The notes: a model not told the origin generated them from the sequence alone. Positions 7,275-16,615 are shown, numbered from the stretch's first letter. The stretch: DNA of 64,000 bases from Domibacillus sp. DTU_2020_1001157_1_SI_ALB_TIR_016 (GCF_032341995.1 NZ_CP135439.1:2997501-3061500), one strand, 5' to 3'. A program made the numbers and translations.

Positions 7275-7805
7275 TTACTCACCAACGACAAATTCAAAAT
7301 TCGCACTGAATTTTACGTCTTTTCCTACAAGAACGCCACCTGTTTCAAGCGGAGCATTCCATGTTAAACCGTATGCTTCTCGGTTTATTTTGCCTTCTGC
7401 ATCAAAACCGGCAATTGTGCTGCCATCCAGTGGGCTTTTTGATGTTCCGTTGTATTCAACGGTAAATGTCTCTGTATTTGTAATACCTTTTAATGTGAGC
7501 TGGCCAGTTACCTCGTATTCATTTTCGGATACCTTTTGGATCGTATCGCTGATAAATGTGATTTTCGGATGCTGTTCCGCATTAAAGAAATCACCTGAAC
7601 GAAGGTGGTTGTCCCGATCTTCGTTATTTGTATCAATCGATGCCGTATCAATCGATACAGCCCATTTTGCAGCTTCTAATTGATTGATATCACCGTCAAA
7701 TTGCACATTAAAGCTTGTAAATTCACCTTTTGTTTTCGATACCATCATATGTTTTACTTGAAACGCAATCCCGCTGTGTACCTGGTCAAATGTTAATACT
7801 GCCAT
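7275..7805 (-). CDS. yceI: YceI family polyisoprenoid-binding-type protein
   Basis: The start is the ATG at 7805 (MAVLTFDQVHSGIAFQVKHM), preceded by GGGGG at the right spacing. An upstream ATG at 7820 lacks a site. The ~176 residues make a complete YceI lipocalin-like barrel: HSGIAFQVKHMMVSKTKGEF, ASIDTNNEDRDNHLRSGDFF, then the final beta strands with GKDVKFSANFEFV. There is no signal peptide, so it is cytoplasmic, as in many Bacillus homologues. The family binds amphiphilic isoprenoids. The actual ligand is unknown. Confidence 0.88.
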   Translation of the reverse strand: MAVLTFDQVHSGIAFQVKHMMVSKTKGEFTSFNVQFDGDINQLEAAKWAVSIDTASIDTNNEDRDNHLRSGDFFNAEQHPKITFISDTIQKVSENEYEVTGQLTLKGITNTETFTVEYNGTSKSPLDGSTIAGFDAEGKINREAYGLTWNAPLETGGVLVGKDVKFSANFEFVVGE

Positions 7806-7901
7806 TTTGCATACCCCCATTAGTTCATAAAAGTAACTTTGTAACTTTAATACAAACTATATATATTTAGAATTCAAGATAATAGTACGATTTTTTTCCA
7901 T

Positions 7902-7933
7902 AAAAAAAGCCTCGGCATTGACCGAAGCCTTTG
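7902..7933 (-). terminator. Terminator of the YitT-family gene
   Basis: On the minus strand a stem of AAGGCTTCGG and CCGAGGCTT with a short loop is followed by a run of T. It lies directly after the stop of the YitT-family gene. Confidence 0.75.
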
Positions 7934-7935
7934 GC

Positions 7936-8838
7936 TTAGTGAATATCTTTTTTCTTAAAGCGTCCGCCTCGCACTTCCGCAATATCTGCCACTGCAAGAA
8001 ATGCTCCTTCATCCAAATCTTCTACAATGGATTTTAATTTCGCCTCTTCAAGCCTGGTAATGACACAGAAAATGACTTTTTTGTCTTCGCCAGTATAAGC
8101 ACCTTCTCCATCTAAATACGTAACACCGCGGCCAAGGCGAGCGATAATCGCTTCACCGATTTCTTTGTACTGATCAGAGATAATCCAGGCTGATTTCGAC
8201 TCATCCAGCCCTTGAATTACTACGTCAATTGTTTTAAAAGCTACAAAGTACGCGAGCACAGAATACATAGCCCGATCCCAGCCGAATACGAAGCCGCCCC
8301 ATAAGAAAATAAATACGTTAAAAAACATGACAATTTCACCAACTGAAAATGGCAGCTTCTTGTTGATCAAAATCGCTAAAATTTCCGTGCCGTCGAGAGA
8401 GCCCCCATACCGGATGACTGTTCCTACTCCCGCCCCAAGCGCAATGCCGCCAAACACAGAAGCCAACAGAATATCGCTTGTAAAAGCGGCTACCGGATGC
8501 AGGAACGTGGAGAATATCGCTAACACGGTAATCCCAAAAATCGTTGAAAGCGCAAAGGTTTTGCCGATTTGTTTATAGCCGAGGAAAAAGAACGGAATAT
8601 TCAGTAAAAATAAAAAAAGACCTATCTTGACACCAGTGATACTAGATAAAATAATCGAAATCCCTACAATGCCACCATCCATAATCGAGTTGGGTACCAG
8701 GAAAATTTCAATGCCAATAGCCATTAATATAGCGCCGATAAAAATAAATAATGTCCGTTTCAATAAGCGCCTCGGCCCTGCTTTTTGATGCTGCCTTTGA
8801 CGATTCGGTTCTTGTGGTGCTGCTTGCAGCTGTTCCAT
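7936..8838 (-). CDS. YitT family membrane protein (DUF161/DUF2179)
   Basis: A 300-residue protein. It has an N-terminal basic/Gln-rich lead (residues 1-28), five to six membrane helices (~29-200) with the family signatures FLVPNSIMDGGIVGIS and YGGSLDGTEILA, and a C-terminal cytoplasmic DUF2179 domain (GRGVTYLDGEGAYTGEDKKV, then AFLAVADIAEVRGGRF). B. subtilis has several paralogues (YitT, YpjC, YqfU, YvjA). Their transport or sensing role is not settled. An extended -10 (TGCTATAAT, minus strand, 8874-8882) likely drives it. Confidence 0.88.
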   Translation of the reverse strand: MEQLQAAPQEPNRQRQHQKAGPRRLLKRTLFIFIGAILMAIGIEIFLVPNSIMDGGIVGISIILSSITGVKIGLFLFLLNIPFFFLGYKQIGKTFALSTIFGITVLAIFSTFLHPVAAFTSDILLASVFGGIALGAGVGTVIRYGGSLDGTEILAILINKKLPFSVGEIVMFFNVFIFLWGGFVFGWDRAMYSVLAYFVAFKTIDVVIQGLDESKSAWIISDQYKEIGEAIIARLGRGVTYLDGEGAYTGEDKKVIFCVITRLEEAKLKSIVEDLDEGAFLAVADIAEVRGGRFKKKDIH

Positions 8839-8894
8839 CCGCTCACCCCTTTATTCCTATATTTATTCTTTCTATTATAGCAAGTTCCCAAAAG

Positions 8895-8921
8895 CAAAAA
8901 AAGCATCTCTTGACAAGAGAC
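8895..8921 (-). terminator. Terminator after natK
   Basis: On the minus strand a GTCTCTTG/CAAGAGAT stem is followed by a run of seven T. It lies about 65 bp beyond the natK stop codon. Confidence 0.7.
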
Positions 8922-8984
8922 CCTTTTCTCATTAATAAACGATGTTTTCATACAAGTGTGCCGGCAGCCTTCACTCCTTCTTTC

Positions 8985-9746
8985 TCATGCTTCTTTTTTT
9001 GAATGCATTTCTTTTGTGACAATGGCCGGGATTTTAATTTTAACCGTAAAAGTCTCCTCTTTATGAATAAAATCGAGATAGCCGCATGCTGCCCGGACAG
9101 CCTCGCGGATGATTTTTGTGCCAAGGCCGGCATGCTCTTCCCCTTTTGTAGAAATACCGGATTTCGTAAACAAATGGTCTACCACTTCATTTGGAATCGG
9201 CAGACAATTATTTTGGCAGGAAAGCAAAAATAAGCCGCTTCTTTTAGAAAGCTGCAACACAACACTGCCATGGCGCCCCCTTTTTTTCTGCCACTCGTCA
9301 CTCGCTTCAATGCTGTTAGCCACTAAATTGCCAGCCAGCCGGACAATCTCTTGATCAGGCAGCGGTAAAGAAGAAAGCGGAACATCCAAGTCATATACAA
9401 CCTCCACTCCTGCCTGCTTAGCACGCCGGTACATGTCATGCAAAATCCCGGCTACTGCCCCCGACTCTCCTTTAATAGACAAATTCGTTTCCTCATAGCC
9501 GCCAATCAGTTCATCCATATACTTTTTTGCTTCATCATGCTGACTTTGGTCAAACATATATTGAAGAGCCGCAATATGCTTTAAAAAATCATGCCGTTCA
9601 CTTCGCACCTTTAAAAACGTTTTATTCATTTTTTCCCGTTCCTGTTCAAGCTGCATGACCTGGCGCCGGTAATTCATCGTTCTCCTGCGCCAGTAAACAC
9701 TTGCCACTCCGGTGAATGTGAAGAGTATAAAAAACAAAAAAGACAT
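8985..9746 (-). CDS. natK: NatK-like sensor histidine kinase (GHKL, LytS/AgrC type)
   Basis: A 253-residue kinase with one N-terminal membrane helix (residues ~2-19), a short coiled coil and a SpoB/GHKL-type phosphoacceptor box SERHDFLKHIAAL (His ~52). The C-terminal ATPase domain shows NLVANSIEAS (N box) and the G box HAGLGTKIIREA. The extracellular sensor is minimal, as in B. subtilis NatK. It is followed in transcription order by nothing and preceded by natR (15-bp gap). The pair is divergent from natAB, the genes NatKR activates in B. subtilis. Confidence 0.85.
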   Translation of the reverse strand: MSFLFFILFTFTGVASVYWRRRTMNYRRQVMQLEQEREKMNKTFLKVRSERHDFLKHIAALQYMFDQSQHDEAKKYMDELIGGYEETNLSIKGESGAVAGILHDMYRRAKQAGVEVVYDLDVPLSSLPLPDQEIVRLAGNLVANSIEASDEWQKKRGRHGSVVLQLSKRSGLFLLSCQNNCLPIPNEVVDHLFTKSGISTKGEEHAGLGTKIIREAVRAACGYLDFIHKEETFTVKIKIPAIVTKEMHSKKEA

Positions 9747-9760
9747 TTTATCCCTCCCTA

Positions 9761-10459
9761 TTAAAAGTAATTCTTTTGCAGAAATTCCACTTTCTCTTTT
9801 GTAATAATGGCTTTTTCATTTAATCCTTCAAAGGTAACGGTATATGAGTTTTTCGCATACAAGGAAAAATTTTTCACGTAATGAATGTTAATGATAAATG
9901 AACGGTGTGACCGGAGAAAATCCCGTTCGCGCAGCTCTCCTTCCAATTCATTTAACGTCATATATGTTTTAATTGGACCTGATTTTGTATGAATGGTCGT
10001 TGAGCGCCCGGATCGCTCAATAAGTACGATATCTTTTTTTTGAACAATATGAATATCATTTTTTTGTTTTATGTAAAGCCGGCCTGTCATTTCCGATGAC
10101 TTTGACTTTTCAATTAGCCGCTCGATTGACTGGCTGAGCCGCTCTTTTGTATAAGGCTTCATAATGTAATCATGCACATTCAGCTCGAATGCATGAACCG
10201 CATAGCCACTTGTTCCTGTTACAAAGATAACGGCAATGTCGAGCGCATGCGAATGAATAATGTCTGCAAGTTCATAGCCCGATAAATTCGGCATTTCAAT
10301 ATCGGCAATCAGCACATCAATCGTTTGTTTTTTGATATGGCCGTATGCTTCCTCCGCGGACTGCGTCGCAAATATAACTTCTACTCCTGCAACTGCAGAC
10401 ACAATGGCCTCGAGCTTGTCCAAATCAATCGCACGGTCATCTACTAATCCAACTTTCAT
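9761..10459 (-). CDS. natR: NatR-like LytTR response regulator
   Basis: A 232-residue regulator with an N-terminal receiver domain (VGLVDD acidic pocket, phospho-acceptor Asp ~53 in DVLIADIEMP, Lys in IMKPYTKERL). The C-terminal LytTR DNA-binding domain (~135-232) contains IHTKSGPIKTYMTLNELE and FLRSHRSFIINIHYVK. LytTR regulators bind paired direct repeats two helical turns apart. Such a pair is visible just upstream of natA (10526-10555). In B. subtilis NatR turns on natAB. Confidence 0.87.
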   Translation of the reverse strand: MKVGLVDDRAIDLDKLEAIVSAVAGVEVIFATQSAEEAYGHIKKQTIDVLIADIEMPNLSGYELADIIHSHALDIAVIFVTGTSGYAVHAFELNVHDYIMKPYTKERLSQSIERLIEKSKSSEMTGRLYIKQKNDIHIVQKKDIVLIERSGRSTTIHTKSGPIKTYMTLNELEGELRERDFLRSHRSFIINIHYVKNFSLYAKNSYTVTFEGLNEKAIITKEKVEFLQKNYF

Positions 10460-10525
10460 TGTGCTCCTCCGCTACGTTATATTGGTTTTAGTTTATCACT
10501 TTTTTGCCATCTATTGGTTCTTTTC

Positions 10526-10555
10526 ACGACAGGAAACGGACAATTCGCGACAGAA
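10526..10555 (+). promoter_or_regulatory. Direct repeat, candidate NatR binding site
   Basis: CGACAG followed by G/A-rich sequence occurs at 10527-10532 and again at 10548-10553, exactly 21 bp apart. That is two helical turns, the usual geometry for LytTR regulators. It lies between natR and natA, about 75-100 bp before the natA start. Confidence 0.5.
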
Positions 10556-10624
10556 AGGAAGATTTCACCTTCTGTTTTTTATATGCTAAAAGCAAGAAAT
10601 CAAACAGAGCGGAGGAAACTCAGT

Positions 10625-11377
10625 ATGATTAACATTCATAAAGTGACGAAAAAATTCCAGGACAAGAAAAAATCCGTAACGGCTTTAAAGCATGTATCAT
10701 TTACAGTTAAACAGGGAGAGGTGGTCGGTCTGCTTGGCGAAAACGGGGCAGGAAAAACAACATTACTTCGCTCTATCGCCACGCTTTTAACACCGACGGA
10801 GGGGTCAATCGAAGTGGCCGGCTTTGATACGGTCCGCACGCCAGATGAAATCAAAAAACGAATCGGTGTCCTGTTTGGCGGTGAAACCGGCTTGTATGAC
10901 CGGCTTACGGCACGGGAGAATTTAGTGTATTTTGCTTCTTTATATGGCTTGAGCAAGCACGAAACAAAGGTGCGTATTGATGATCTGGCATTAAAATTTG
11001 GCATGCGGGATTACCTTGACCGGAAAGTGAACGGGTTTTCTAAAGGGATGCGCCAAAAAGTCGCCATTGCCCGCACCTTAATTCATAACCCGGAAATTAT
11101 CTTATTTGATGAACCAACCACCGGGCTTGATATTACCTCATCGAATGTATTTCGACAGCTTGTTCATCAGCTGAAACGTGACGGCAAAACGATCGTTTTC
11201 TCAAGTCATATTATGGAGGAAGTATCCATGCTGTGTGATTCTGTTGCCATGATGCATAAAGGGGAGCTCGTCTGCCATGAAGATCTAGAGATGCTGTATG
11301 CACTTGAAGGCAGCCGGGATTTAAACTATATTTTCATGTCCAAACTTGTTCGGGGAGGAAATTCTTATGCTTCTTAA
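10625..11377 (+). CDS. natA: NatA ABC transporter ATPase
   Basis: The start is the ATG at 10625 (MINIHKVTKKF), with GGAGG upstream. The frame is open further upstream but has no site there. It is a 250-residue ATPase with Walker A GENGAGKTT, Q-loop region, signature SKGMRQK (a variant of LSGGQ typical of the NatA/DrrA group), Walker B IILFDEPTTGLD and switch His in FSSHIMEE. With NatB it forms a sodium (possibly also drug/cation) exporter in the membrane. Its stop overlaps the natB start by 11 bp, so the two are translationally coupled. Confidence 0.92.
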   Translation: MINIHKVTKKFQDKKKSVTALKHVSFTVKQGEVVGLLGENGAGKTTLLRSIATLLTPTEGSIEVAGFDTVRTPDEIKKRIGVLFGGETGLYDRLTARENLVYFASLYGLSKHETKVRIDDLALKFGMRDYLDRKVNGFSKGMRQKVAIARTLIHNPEIILFDEPTTGLDITSSNVFRQLVHQLKRDGKTIVFSSHIMEEVSMLCDSVAMMHKGELVCHEDLEMLYALEGSRDLNYIFMSKLVRGGNSYAS

Positions 11378-12524
11378 TATTTATTTAAAAGAATTAAAGG
11401 ACTGTTTTCGGGATCGGCGCACATTGCTTCTAACGGTATTTTTGCCGATTGTGATGATGACAGGCCTGACGCTTTTTTATGACAGCATGCTTTCAAATGA
11501 TGAAGATACAACCTATACATTAGCTGTTGAACAATCCTTTTATTCAGAAGCGGAGCAGCTGTTTTTAAAAACACCTAATATCGACATTCATGCAGCGGCT
11601 GATCCTGAGCAGGCTGTTGCAGATGGCGAAGCCCAGGCGGCATTGTTAACGGATGGACCGTTTATAGCAAACATTCAAAAGGGTGTGCCTGCTTCCATTT
11701 CCATTATCGGCAACTCATTTAGTGAAAATTCAGCTTATGTGATGAGTGCAGCCTCTACTGCCCTGTCTGCTTTTGAAAACACTATTATCGCAGAACGGCT
11801 CCAGTCACAAGGCATTGATCAGTCACTTATACAGCCCTTTACGGTAGAACAAAAAGAAATTTCATCCGAAGGCGGCGCAATGATGATGCTGTCACTGCTG
11901 ATCCCTCTTATTTTAGCCCTGGCCATTGGCGTTGGTGCCGGACCGGCCGCCGCTGATTTGTTTGCCGGAGAAAAAGAGCGTAAAACGATGGAGGCACTTT
12001 TGATGACGCCGGTAAATCGGATGACGATGCTTATAGCAAAGTGGCTTGTCATCTCCACGCTTGGCATCGTCATCGGTTTGGTCACACTGTTGGTTGTCTC
12101 ACTTGAAGTGGCTTTTTTAACTGAAAACCTGCGGGAAGCTATCCATTTTGGCAATCAATTTCCTCAGATTATCGGTTTTGCTCTTCTTGTAACCGCTGTG
12201 TACTCCATGTTTAATGGTGCTCTCTTGATGCTGACAAGCATCGTCGCTAAAACGGTTAAAGAATCTCAAAGCTACAGCGCGCCTGTTATGATGCTGTCTG
12301 TTTTTCCAACGATGTTTGTTACGAACCTCGGCGTCAACGAATTAACTTTGAAACATTTTGCCATTCCTATCTTAAACTTGTTTAGTATTTTAAAGGAATT
12401 AATAGCAGGAGTCGTTAACTACGAGCATTTAGCACTGATGGTTGGCACTAACCTTCTCGTCATCGCGGCATTCATTACAATTGGCCGCCTGTTATTTTTA
12501 AAAGATAAATGGGTTATGAATTAA
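11367..12524 (+). CDS. natB: NatB ABC transporter permease
   Basis: The start is the ATG at 11367 with GGGGAGG 7-8 bp upstream, overlapping natA. The 385-residue permease has one N-terminal membrane helix (LLLTVFLPIVMMTGL), a large extracytoplasmic domain (~residues 40-165) and five C-terminal helices. The ABC-2 motif GPAAADLFAGEKERKTMEALLMTPV lies at the cytoplasmic coupling region. This is the classic NatB layout. A terminator follows directly. Confidence 0.9.
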   Translation: MLLNIYLKELKDCFRDRRTLLLTVFLPIVMMTGLTLFYDSMLSNDEDTTYTLAVEQSFYSEAEQLFLKTPNIDIHAAADPEQAVADGEAQAALLTDGPFIANIQKGVPASISIIGNSFSENSAYVMSAASTALSAFENTIIAERLQSQGIDQSLIQPFTVEQKEISSEGGAMMMLSLLIPLILALAIGVGAGPAAADLFAGEKERKTMEALLMTPVNRMTMLIAKWLVISTLGIVIGLVTLLVVSLEVAFLTENLREAIHFGNQFPQIIGFALLVTAVYSMFNGALLMLTSIVAKTVKESQSYSAPVMMLSVFPTMFVTNLGVNELTLKHFAIPILNLFSILKELIAGVVNYEHLALMVGTNLLVIAAFITIGRLLFLKDKWVMN

Positions 12525-12560
12525 AAAAACCGTCTCTTCACTCAGAAGAGGCGGCTTTTT
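12525..12560. terminator. Bidirectional terminator between natB and ppaC
   Basis: CCGTCTCTT and AAGAGGCGG form a stem with a 6-nt loop, flanked by an A-run and a T-run. It serves the convergent natB and ppaC genes. Confidence 0.85.
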
Positions 12561-12565
12561 TCATT

Positions 12566-13498
12566 TTAACGATTCTGAAGAATTTCCGTTAATACAGGAA
12601 CGATTTGTTTTTTACGGGATACAACGCCTTTTAGAAGCGCCTGGTTGTCGTCAAGTTTTACATTGAACGCCTCTTCCACAGCTGAAGTTTCTGCACCAAT
12701 CGCGATAGCTACAGAGTCGCTGTTTAAGATATCCGTAATGACTACAAGGAATAGATCAAGTGTTTTTTCTACAATCGCATCTGTTACCGCTTGCTCAAGC
12801 TCCGCTTTCAGCGCTAACACATCAGCCGGATCAATAGCGTTAATTTGTGCGATTTCTACTTTTTTGCTGCCCATCGGGAATACTTTCGCATCGATACCGA
12901 TAAGCTCTTCTGCTGTTTTGCCGCTTAAATCTGCGCCCGCTTTCAGCATATTAAGGCCGTATTCATTCGCATCTATCCCAGCAATTTGGGCCAGTTCCTG
13001 CGCAGCTTTTACGTCCTGCTCTGTGCATGTTGGTGATTTAAACAAAAGAGAATCAGAAATGATCGCTGACAGCATCAAGCCGGCAATCTCTTTTTCGATT
13101 TCCACACCATGCTCTTTGTAAAGCTTGTTTAGGATAGTCGTGGTGCAGCCAACTGGCTCCGCACGGTAGTAAAGTGGATCTGTTGTTTCAAAGTTAGCAA
13201 TCCGGTGGTGGTCGATAACTTCAAGAACATGTACGTCATCAATGTCATCTACACTTTGCTGACGCTCATTGTGGTCCACTAAAATAACAGAGTCTACTTC
13301 TGGTGACGCTTTTTCAATTAAACGCGGCGCTTCCGCATTAAATGTTTTTAACGCAAAAGCCGTTTCATCGTTGATATCACCAAGGCGAACCGCTTCCACG
13401 TCAAAGCCAAGCTTCGTTTTCAAATCAGCATAAACGATTGCTGAGCAGATTGAATCCGTATCCGGGTTTTTGTGGCCAAAAATAAATGTTTTTCCCAA
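12566..13498 (-). CDS. ppaC: Manganese-dependent inorganic pyrophosphatase
   Basis: A family II pyrophosphatase of 310 residues, the standard length. It splits pyrophosphate to phosphate with Mn2+, pulling biosynthetic reactions forward. The metal-binding motifs are all present: [14 protein letters not shown] (His9, Asp13, Asp15), ILVDHNE, and the DHH motif in [10 protein letters not shown]. The C-terminal DHHA2 domain ends with [10 protein letters not shown]. The start is a TTG at 13498 with GAGGG upstream, and no better start exists. Confidence 0.95.
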   Translation of the reverse strand: MGKTFIFGHKNPDTDSICSAIVYADLKTKLGFDVEAVRLGDINDETAFALKTFNAEAPRLIEKASPEVDSVILVDHNERQQSVDDIDDVHVLEVIDHHRIANFETTDPLYYRAEPVGCTTTILNKLYKEHGVEIEKEIAGLMLSAIISDSLLFKSPTCTEQDVKAAQELAQIAGIDANEYGLNMLKAGADLSGKTAEELIGIDAKVFPMGSKKVEIAQINAIDPADVLALKAELEQAVTDAIVEKTLDLFLVVITDILNSDSVAIAIGAETSAVEEAFNVKLDDNQALLKGVVSRKKQIVPVLTEILQNR

Positions 13499-13692
13499 TT
13501 GTTTTCCCTCGCTTTATGTAGAGTATTCCGTTTCATTTTAACGTAAAACGAAAAAAGTGTCCCGCTTTAATTACAGTATAGCGGAAATGATTTTAAAAAC
13601 CTATAAGATTAATTGGTTTAAACGTTAAATTATTGTAAAGAGCAGGAATGAAAGAATGCAGATTGGAATTATATTACTATGGAGGTGTTTCT

Positions 13693-14964
13693 ATGCGAAA
13701 CAAAGGGGGCTGGAAATGGTTTTTTACCATGCCCATTCTTTCCTGGGCTTTGTATGATTTCGCTAACACGATTTTTTCATCGAATATTACAACGATTTTC
13801 TTCCCTTTTTATGTACAGGAAATCGCGGGCGGAAGCGAACGGCTTGATCAGATTGCCAGTACCTTCTTGTCTTATGCCAATGCTGTTTCAAGTTTTTTCC
13901 TCGTTGTTTTCTCTCCTTTATTCGGTGTATGGATTGACCAAAGCGGACGTAAAAAGCGCTGCGTCATGTTTTTTGCTTTTGCTGCCATTTTGTCCACTGC
14001 TCTTATGGGGCTGGCCGCCCCACAGAACTTTGGAAACTGGCACGGGCTGCCGGCAGCTTTTATGGTGGTTGTTGTATTGTTTGTGGCGGCCAAGTTTTTC
14101 TACCAGTCCAGCTTAATTTTTTATGATGCGATGCTGCCTGACATCAGTACAAAAGAAACGATGCCGCTTCTGTCAGGGTTCGGAGTGGCCATCGGTTATA
14201 TGGGTACACTTGTCGGCCTGGCTGTTTATCCGCTCGCCAGCGGCGGTACGTATGCGGATGCTTTTTTACCGACTGCGGGCTTGTTTTTACTTTTCACTCT
14301 GCCGCTTGTTCTGTTTTACAAAGAAACGCCGCGCCCTGCGCAGGCAAAACGGCCTTTTTTCGCCGGTTACCGGGATGTGTGGGAAACATTTAAAGATATG
14401 AAAAGATACCGCCCAATCTTTTTGTTTATGATCGTTTACTTCTTCCTCAATGACGCCATTGCCACTGCCATCGCCATGATGGCCGTGTATGCAAAAGCCA
14501 TTGTCGGTTTTTCATCGGGCGAATTTATTTTACTTTACCTTGTTTCAACCATTTCGAGCATCATCGGTTCATTTATCTTCGGCTATGTTACGCGGTCAGC
14601 CGGTGCAAGACAAGCTGTTTTTTATGTCGGAATCATTTTGTTCGCCGCTCTTTTGCTCGGGACCTTTGCCATCAATCAGCTGATGTTTTGGATAACAGGC
14701 AGCTTATTCGGCGTGGCACTCGGCGCAGTTTGGGTCACGTCCCGCGTGCTGATTATCGAGCTTTCTCCTGAAAACAAGCGAGGTCAGTTTTTTGGGCTGT
14801 TTGCTTTTTCCGGCAAGCTGTCCGCTATTGTTGGCCCGCTTATGTATGGCACAATCACACTCTTGCTCGCTGACCATGGTGACATTGCCAGCCGGGCAGC
14901 TCTTTCATCATTGATGCTGTTTGTGTTAATTGGCTTAATCGTACATCGAAAAATCCCGGCGTAG
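13693..14964 (+). CDS. UMF1-family (Atg22-like) MFS transporter
   Basis: The ATG at 13693 has GGAGGTG upstream and is preferred over 13648. The 423-residue protein has about 12 membrane helices and the family opening WALYDFANTIFSSN. FGVWIDQSGRKKR is the MFS A-motif loop, with LSPENKRGQFFGLF in the second half. UMF1 members resemble the yeast vacuolar effluxer Atg22 and B. subtilis YxiO. The substrate is unknown. Its 3' end overlaps the convergent glycosylase gene by 30 bp. Confidence 0.85.
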   Translation: MRNKGGWKWFFTMPILSWALYDFANTIFSSNITTIFFPFYVQEIAGGSERLDQIASTFLSYANAVSSFFLVVFSPLFGVWIDQSGRKKRCVMFFAFAAILSTALMGLAAPQNFGNWHGLPAAFMVVVVLFVAAKFFYQSSLIFYDAMLPDISTKETMPLLSGFGVAIGYMGTLVGLAVYPLASGGTYADAFLPTAGLFLLFTLPLVLFYKETPRPAQAKRPFFAGYRDVWETFKDMKRYRPIFLFMIVYFFLNDAIATAIAMMAVYAKAIVGFSSGEFILLYLVSTISSIIGSFIFGYVTRSAGARQAVFYVGIILFAALLLGTFAINQLMFWITGSLFGVALGAVWVTSRVLIIELSPENKRGQFFGLFAFSGKLSAIVGPLMYGTITLLLADHGDIASRAALSSLMLFVLIGLIVHRKIPA

Positions 14965-15603
14965 CAGGCGAAGCTTTTCCATGTCTTCATGAATAAGCTC
15001 AAGCAGGCGGCGATTATAAAAGATGGACGCTGGATGAAAAGTGGGAAAAATCCGATAGTGCTTTTCTGTCCATTCAAACTGTTCTTCCTTTAGCTGCAGT
15101 ACTGGCTGTACGAGCAGTTCACCATGAAGATCGGATACTTTTTTGTCGTTTCCGACCAGCCGTTTTAAGCCGATATTGCCCAGTGTGACAATAATCGGCG
15201 CCTTTACATGCTCAATCTCATAATCAAGCAGCGGTGCGTGCGCAAGAATTTCACGGCTGGTCGGGGCGCGGTTGTATTTTCTTTTCACGGCCGCACCTTC
15301 CGGTCCCCTTTTTTCACCCCATTTGTACGGGCGGCTCCGTACGGCACTTGTAATATACACCTCTTCCCGGCCAACCCCTGCCATCGCTAAAAATTTCATT
15401 AACTCTTTTCCTGCCCGGCCGCTGAACGGAATACCGTTTCCAATTTCGGTTTCACCGGGTGCTTCTCCAACAAGCATAAGCTTTGGGTGCTCCGGCCCGC
15501 TTCCGTAGACAAATCCTTCGACCGGATACGGCTCGATTCTTTTTTTGCCGAGCTCAGCAAGCTCTTCAGGAATTCTCATACGATCGCTTCTTTCTTTTTT
15601 CAC
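14935..15603 (-). CDS. Uracil-DNA glycosylase-like protein without cysteines
   Basis: A 222-residue protein with the family 4/5 uracil-DNA glycosylase motifs: motif 1 GEAPGETEIGNGIPFSGRAG, the YITSAVRSRP block, and motif 2 FHPASIFYNRR. Family 4 enzymes remove uracil from DNA and normally carry a 4Fe-4S cluster bound by four cysteines. This protein has no cysteine at all, for example RSRP where KCRP is usual. Start choice is between a GTG at 15603 (GGGG upstream) and an ATG at 15579 (MRIPEELAEL). Confidence 0.82.
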   Translation of the reverse strand: MKKERSDRMRIPEELAELGKKRIEPYPVEGFVYGSGPEHPKLMLVGEAPGETEIGNGIPFSGRAGKELMKFLAMAGVGREEVYITSAVRSRPYKWGEKRGPEGAAVKRKYNRAPTSREILAHAPLLDYEIEHVKAPIIVTLGNIGLKRLVGNDKKVSDLHGELLVQPVLQLKEEQFEWTEKHYRIFPTFHPASIFYNRRLLELIHEDMEKLRLLRRDFSMYD

Positions 15604-15623
15604 TCATTTTCCCCTTTTCTCCA

Positions 15624-15657
15624 AAAGAAAAACCCGCCTTTGAGGGCGGGATTTCTT
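15624..15657 (-). terminator. Terminator of the DUF6612-type lipoprotein gene
   Basis: CCCGCC and GGGCGGG form a stem with a 5-nt loop, flanked by A/T runs, directly after the lipoprotein stop codon. Confidence 0.85.
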
Positions 15658-16527
15658 TTACATCGGTATTTCCTGTGCGTTTTTCACAATATCTTCCGGC
15701 ACAGTGATCGCTTTTACTTTGTTGTAGTTGCTGTAGTCCGCGTTCATCACTTGATTAACTTTCATTGACTCTCCTTCTATTTCCATTGTCATATCCATGA
15801 TCATATCAACCGCTGTAGTCTGAAAGGTTTCTTTGTCTACATTGATTGTGTAGTCCACTTTTTCAATGTTCATGCCTTTCATCATTTCGTCAATGGCCGC
15901 CTGATCTTCCTCTCCTTCAAGCTGCGGGACAAACTGCTTCATTTGGTCTTGGATGAGCTTATTAAATTTGTCACCGGAAGCCGACAGCTTCAGGACGTAA
16001 GCATCCTCTGTCTGTTCAAAAGTAAAATCATCTTTAAATGCTTCAAGCTGCTTCAGCTGCTGGGACGGGTCGGACTGCTGTTCGGTCATTTGCGCAATTT
16101 GACCATACATTTCAGATGGCATTTTCATCCACTGTCCGCTTGCTGAATCCTTCATAAAAAAGCCCTGCTCTGTCATGTACATCTCCATATCCATCTTCTG
16201 GCTCTCTTCTGTGCCATCCATATTCATATTCGTTGTTCCTTTTTGATAAATAGCGAGCGGATCGGTCGTAATATTCATATCCATAACAGAATCGGTTTTC
16301 ATTTTTAAATCTTGGGACGGCTGCTCTAATTGCTGGGTCATATCCACTTTAGCACTTAAGCTTTTCGTTTCGTTTGAAACCTCCATCGACTTATCGAAGA
16401 CTTCGCCAAGCGTCATATCACTTGTTTGTTCCTTCGTTGTTTCCGGTGTTGGTTCCGCTGTCTGGCCGCATGCTGCAAGACCCATTGTCAGAAAACCCGC
16501 TGCGGTCAGCTGAGCCCACTTTTTCAT
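15658..16527 (-). CDS. Lipoprotein, DUF6612/LppX-like
   Basis: A 289-residue secreted lipoprotein: MKKW, hydrophobic signal, lipobox LAAC (Cys20), then a Thr/Glu-rich linker. The mature domain (~residues 40-289) is a beta-rich half-barrel with many amphipathic strands and repeated Met residues (DMNITTDP, MNMDGTEESQKMDMEMYM). Such LppX/LprG-like folds bind lipids on the outer membrane face in Gram-positives. No ligand is known here. RBS AAGGAGAG precedes the ATG. Confidence 0.75.
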   Translation of the reverse strand: MKKWAQLTAAGFLTMGLAACGQTAEPTPETTKEQTSDMTLGEVFDKSMEVSNETKSLSAKVDMTQQLEQPSQDLKMKTDSVMDMNITTDPLAIYQKGTTNMNMDGTEESQKMDMEMYMTEQGFFMKDSASGQWMKMPSEMYGQIAQMTEQQSDPSQQLKQLEAFKDDFTFEQTEDAYVLKLSASGDKFNKLIQDQMKQFVPQLEGEEDQAAIDEMMKGMNIEKVDYTINVDKETFQTTAVDMIMDMTMEIEGESMKVNQVMNADYSNYNKVKAITVPEDIVKNAQEIPM

Positions 16528-16615
16528 TTTTTTCTCTCCTTTTCATCGTTTCTCACCCTATATACGGATAAGAAAGAAAAAAGTTCCAGAAAAATGCCTA
16601 ATAAGGAAAAAAGGA

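Noticed and set aside
8760..8951. A 63-codon minus-strand frame across the YitT promoter
   Set aside because: It contains the terminator hairpin of natK and the extended -10 of the YitT gene, so it is regulatory DNA.
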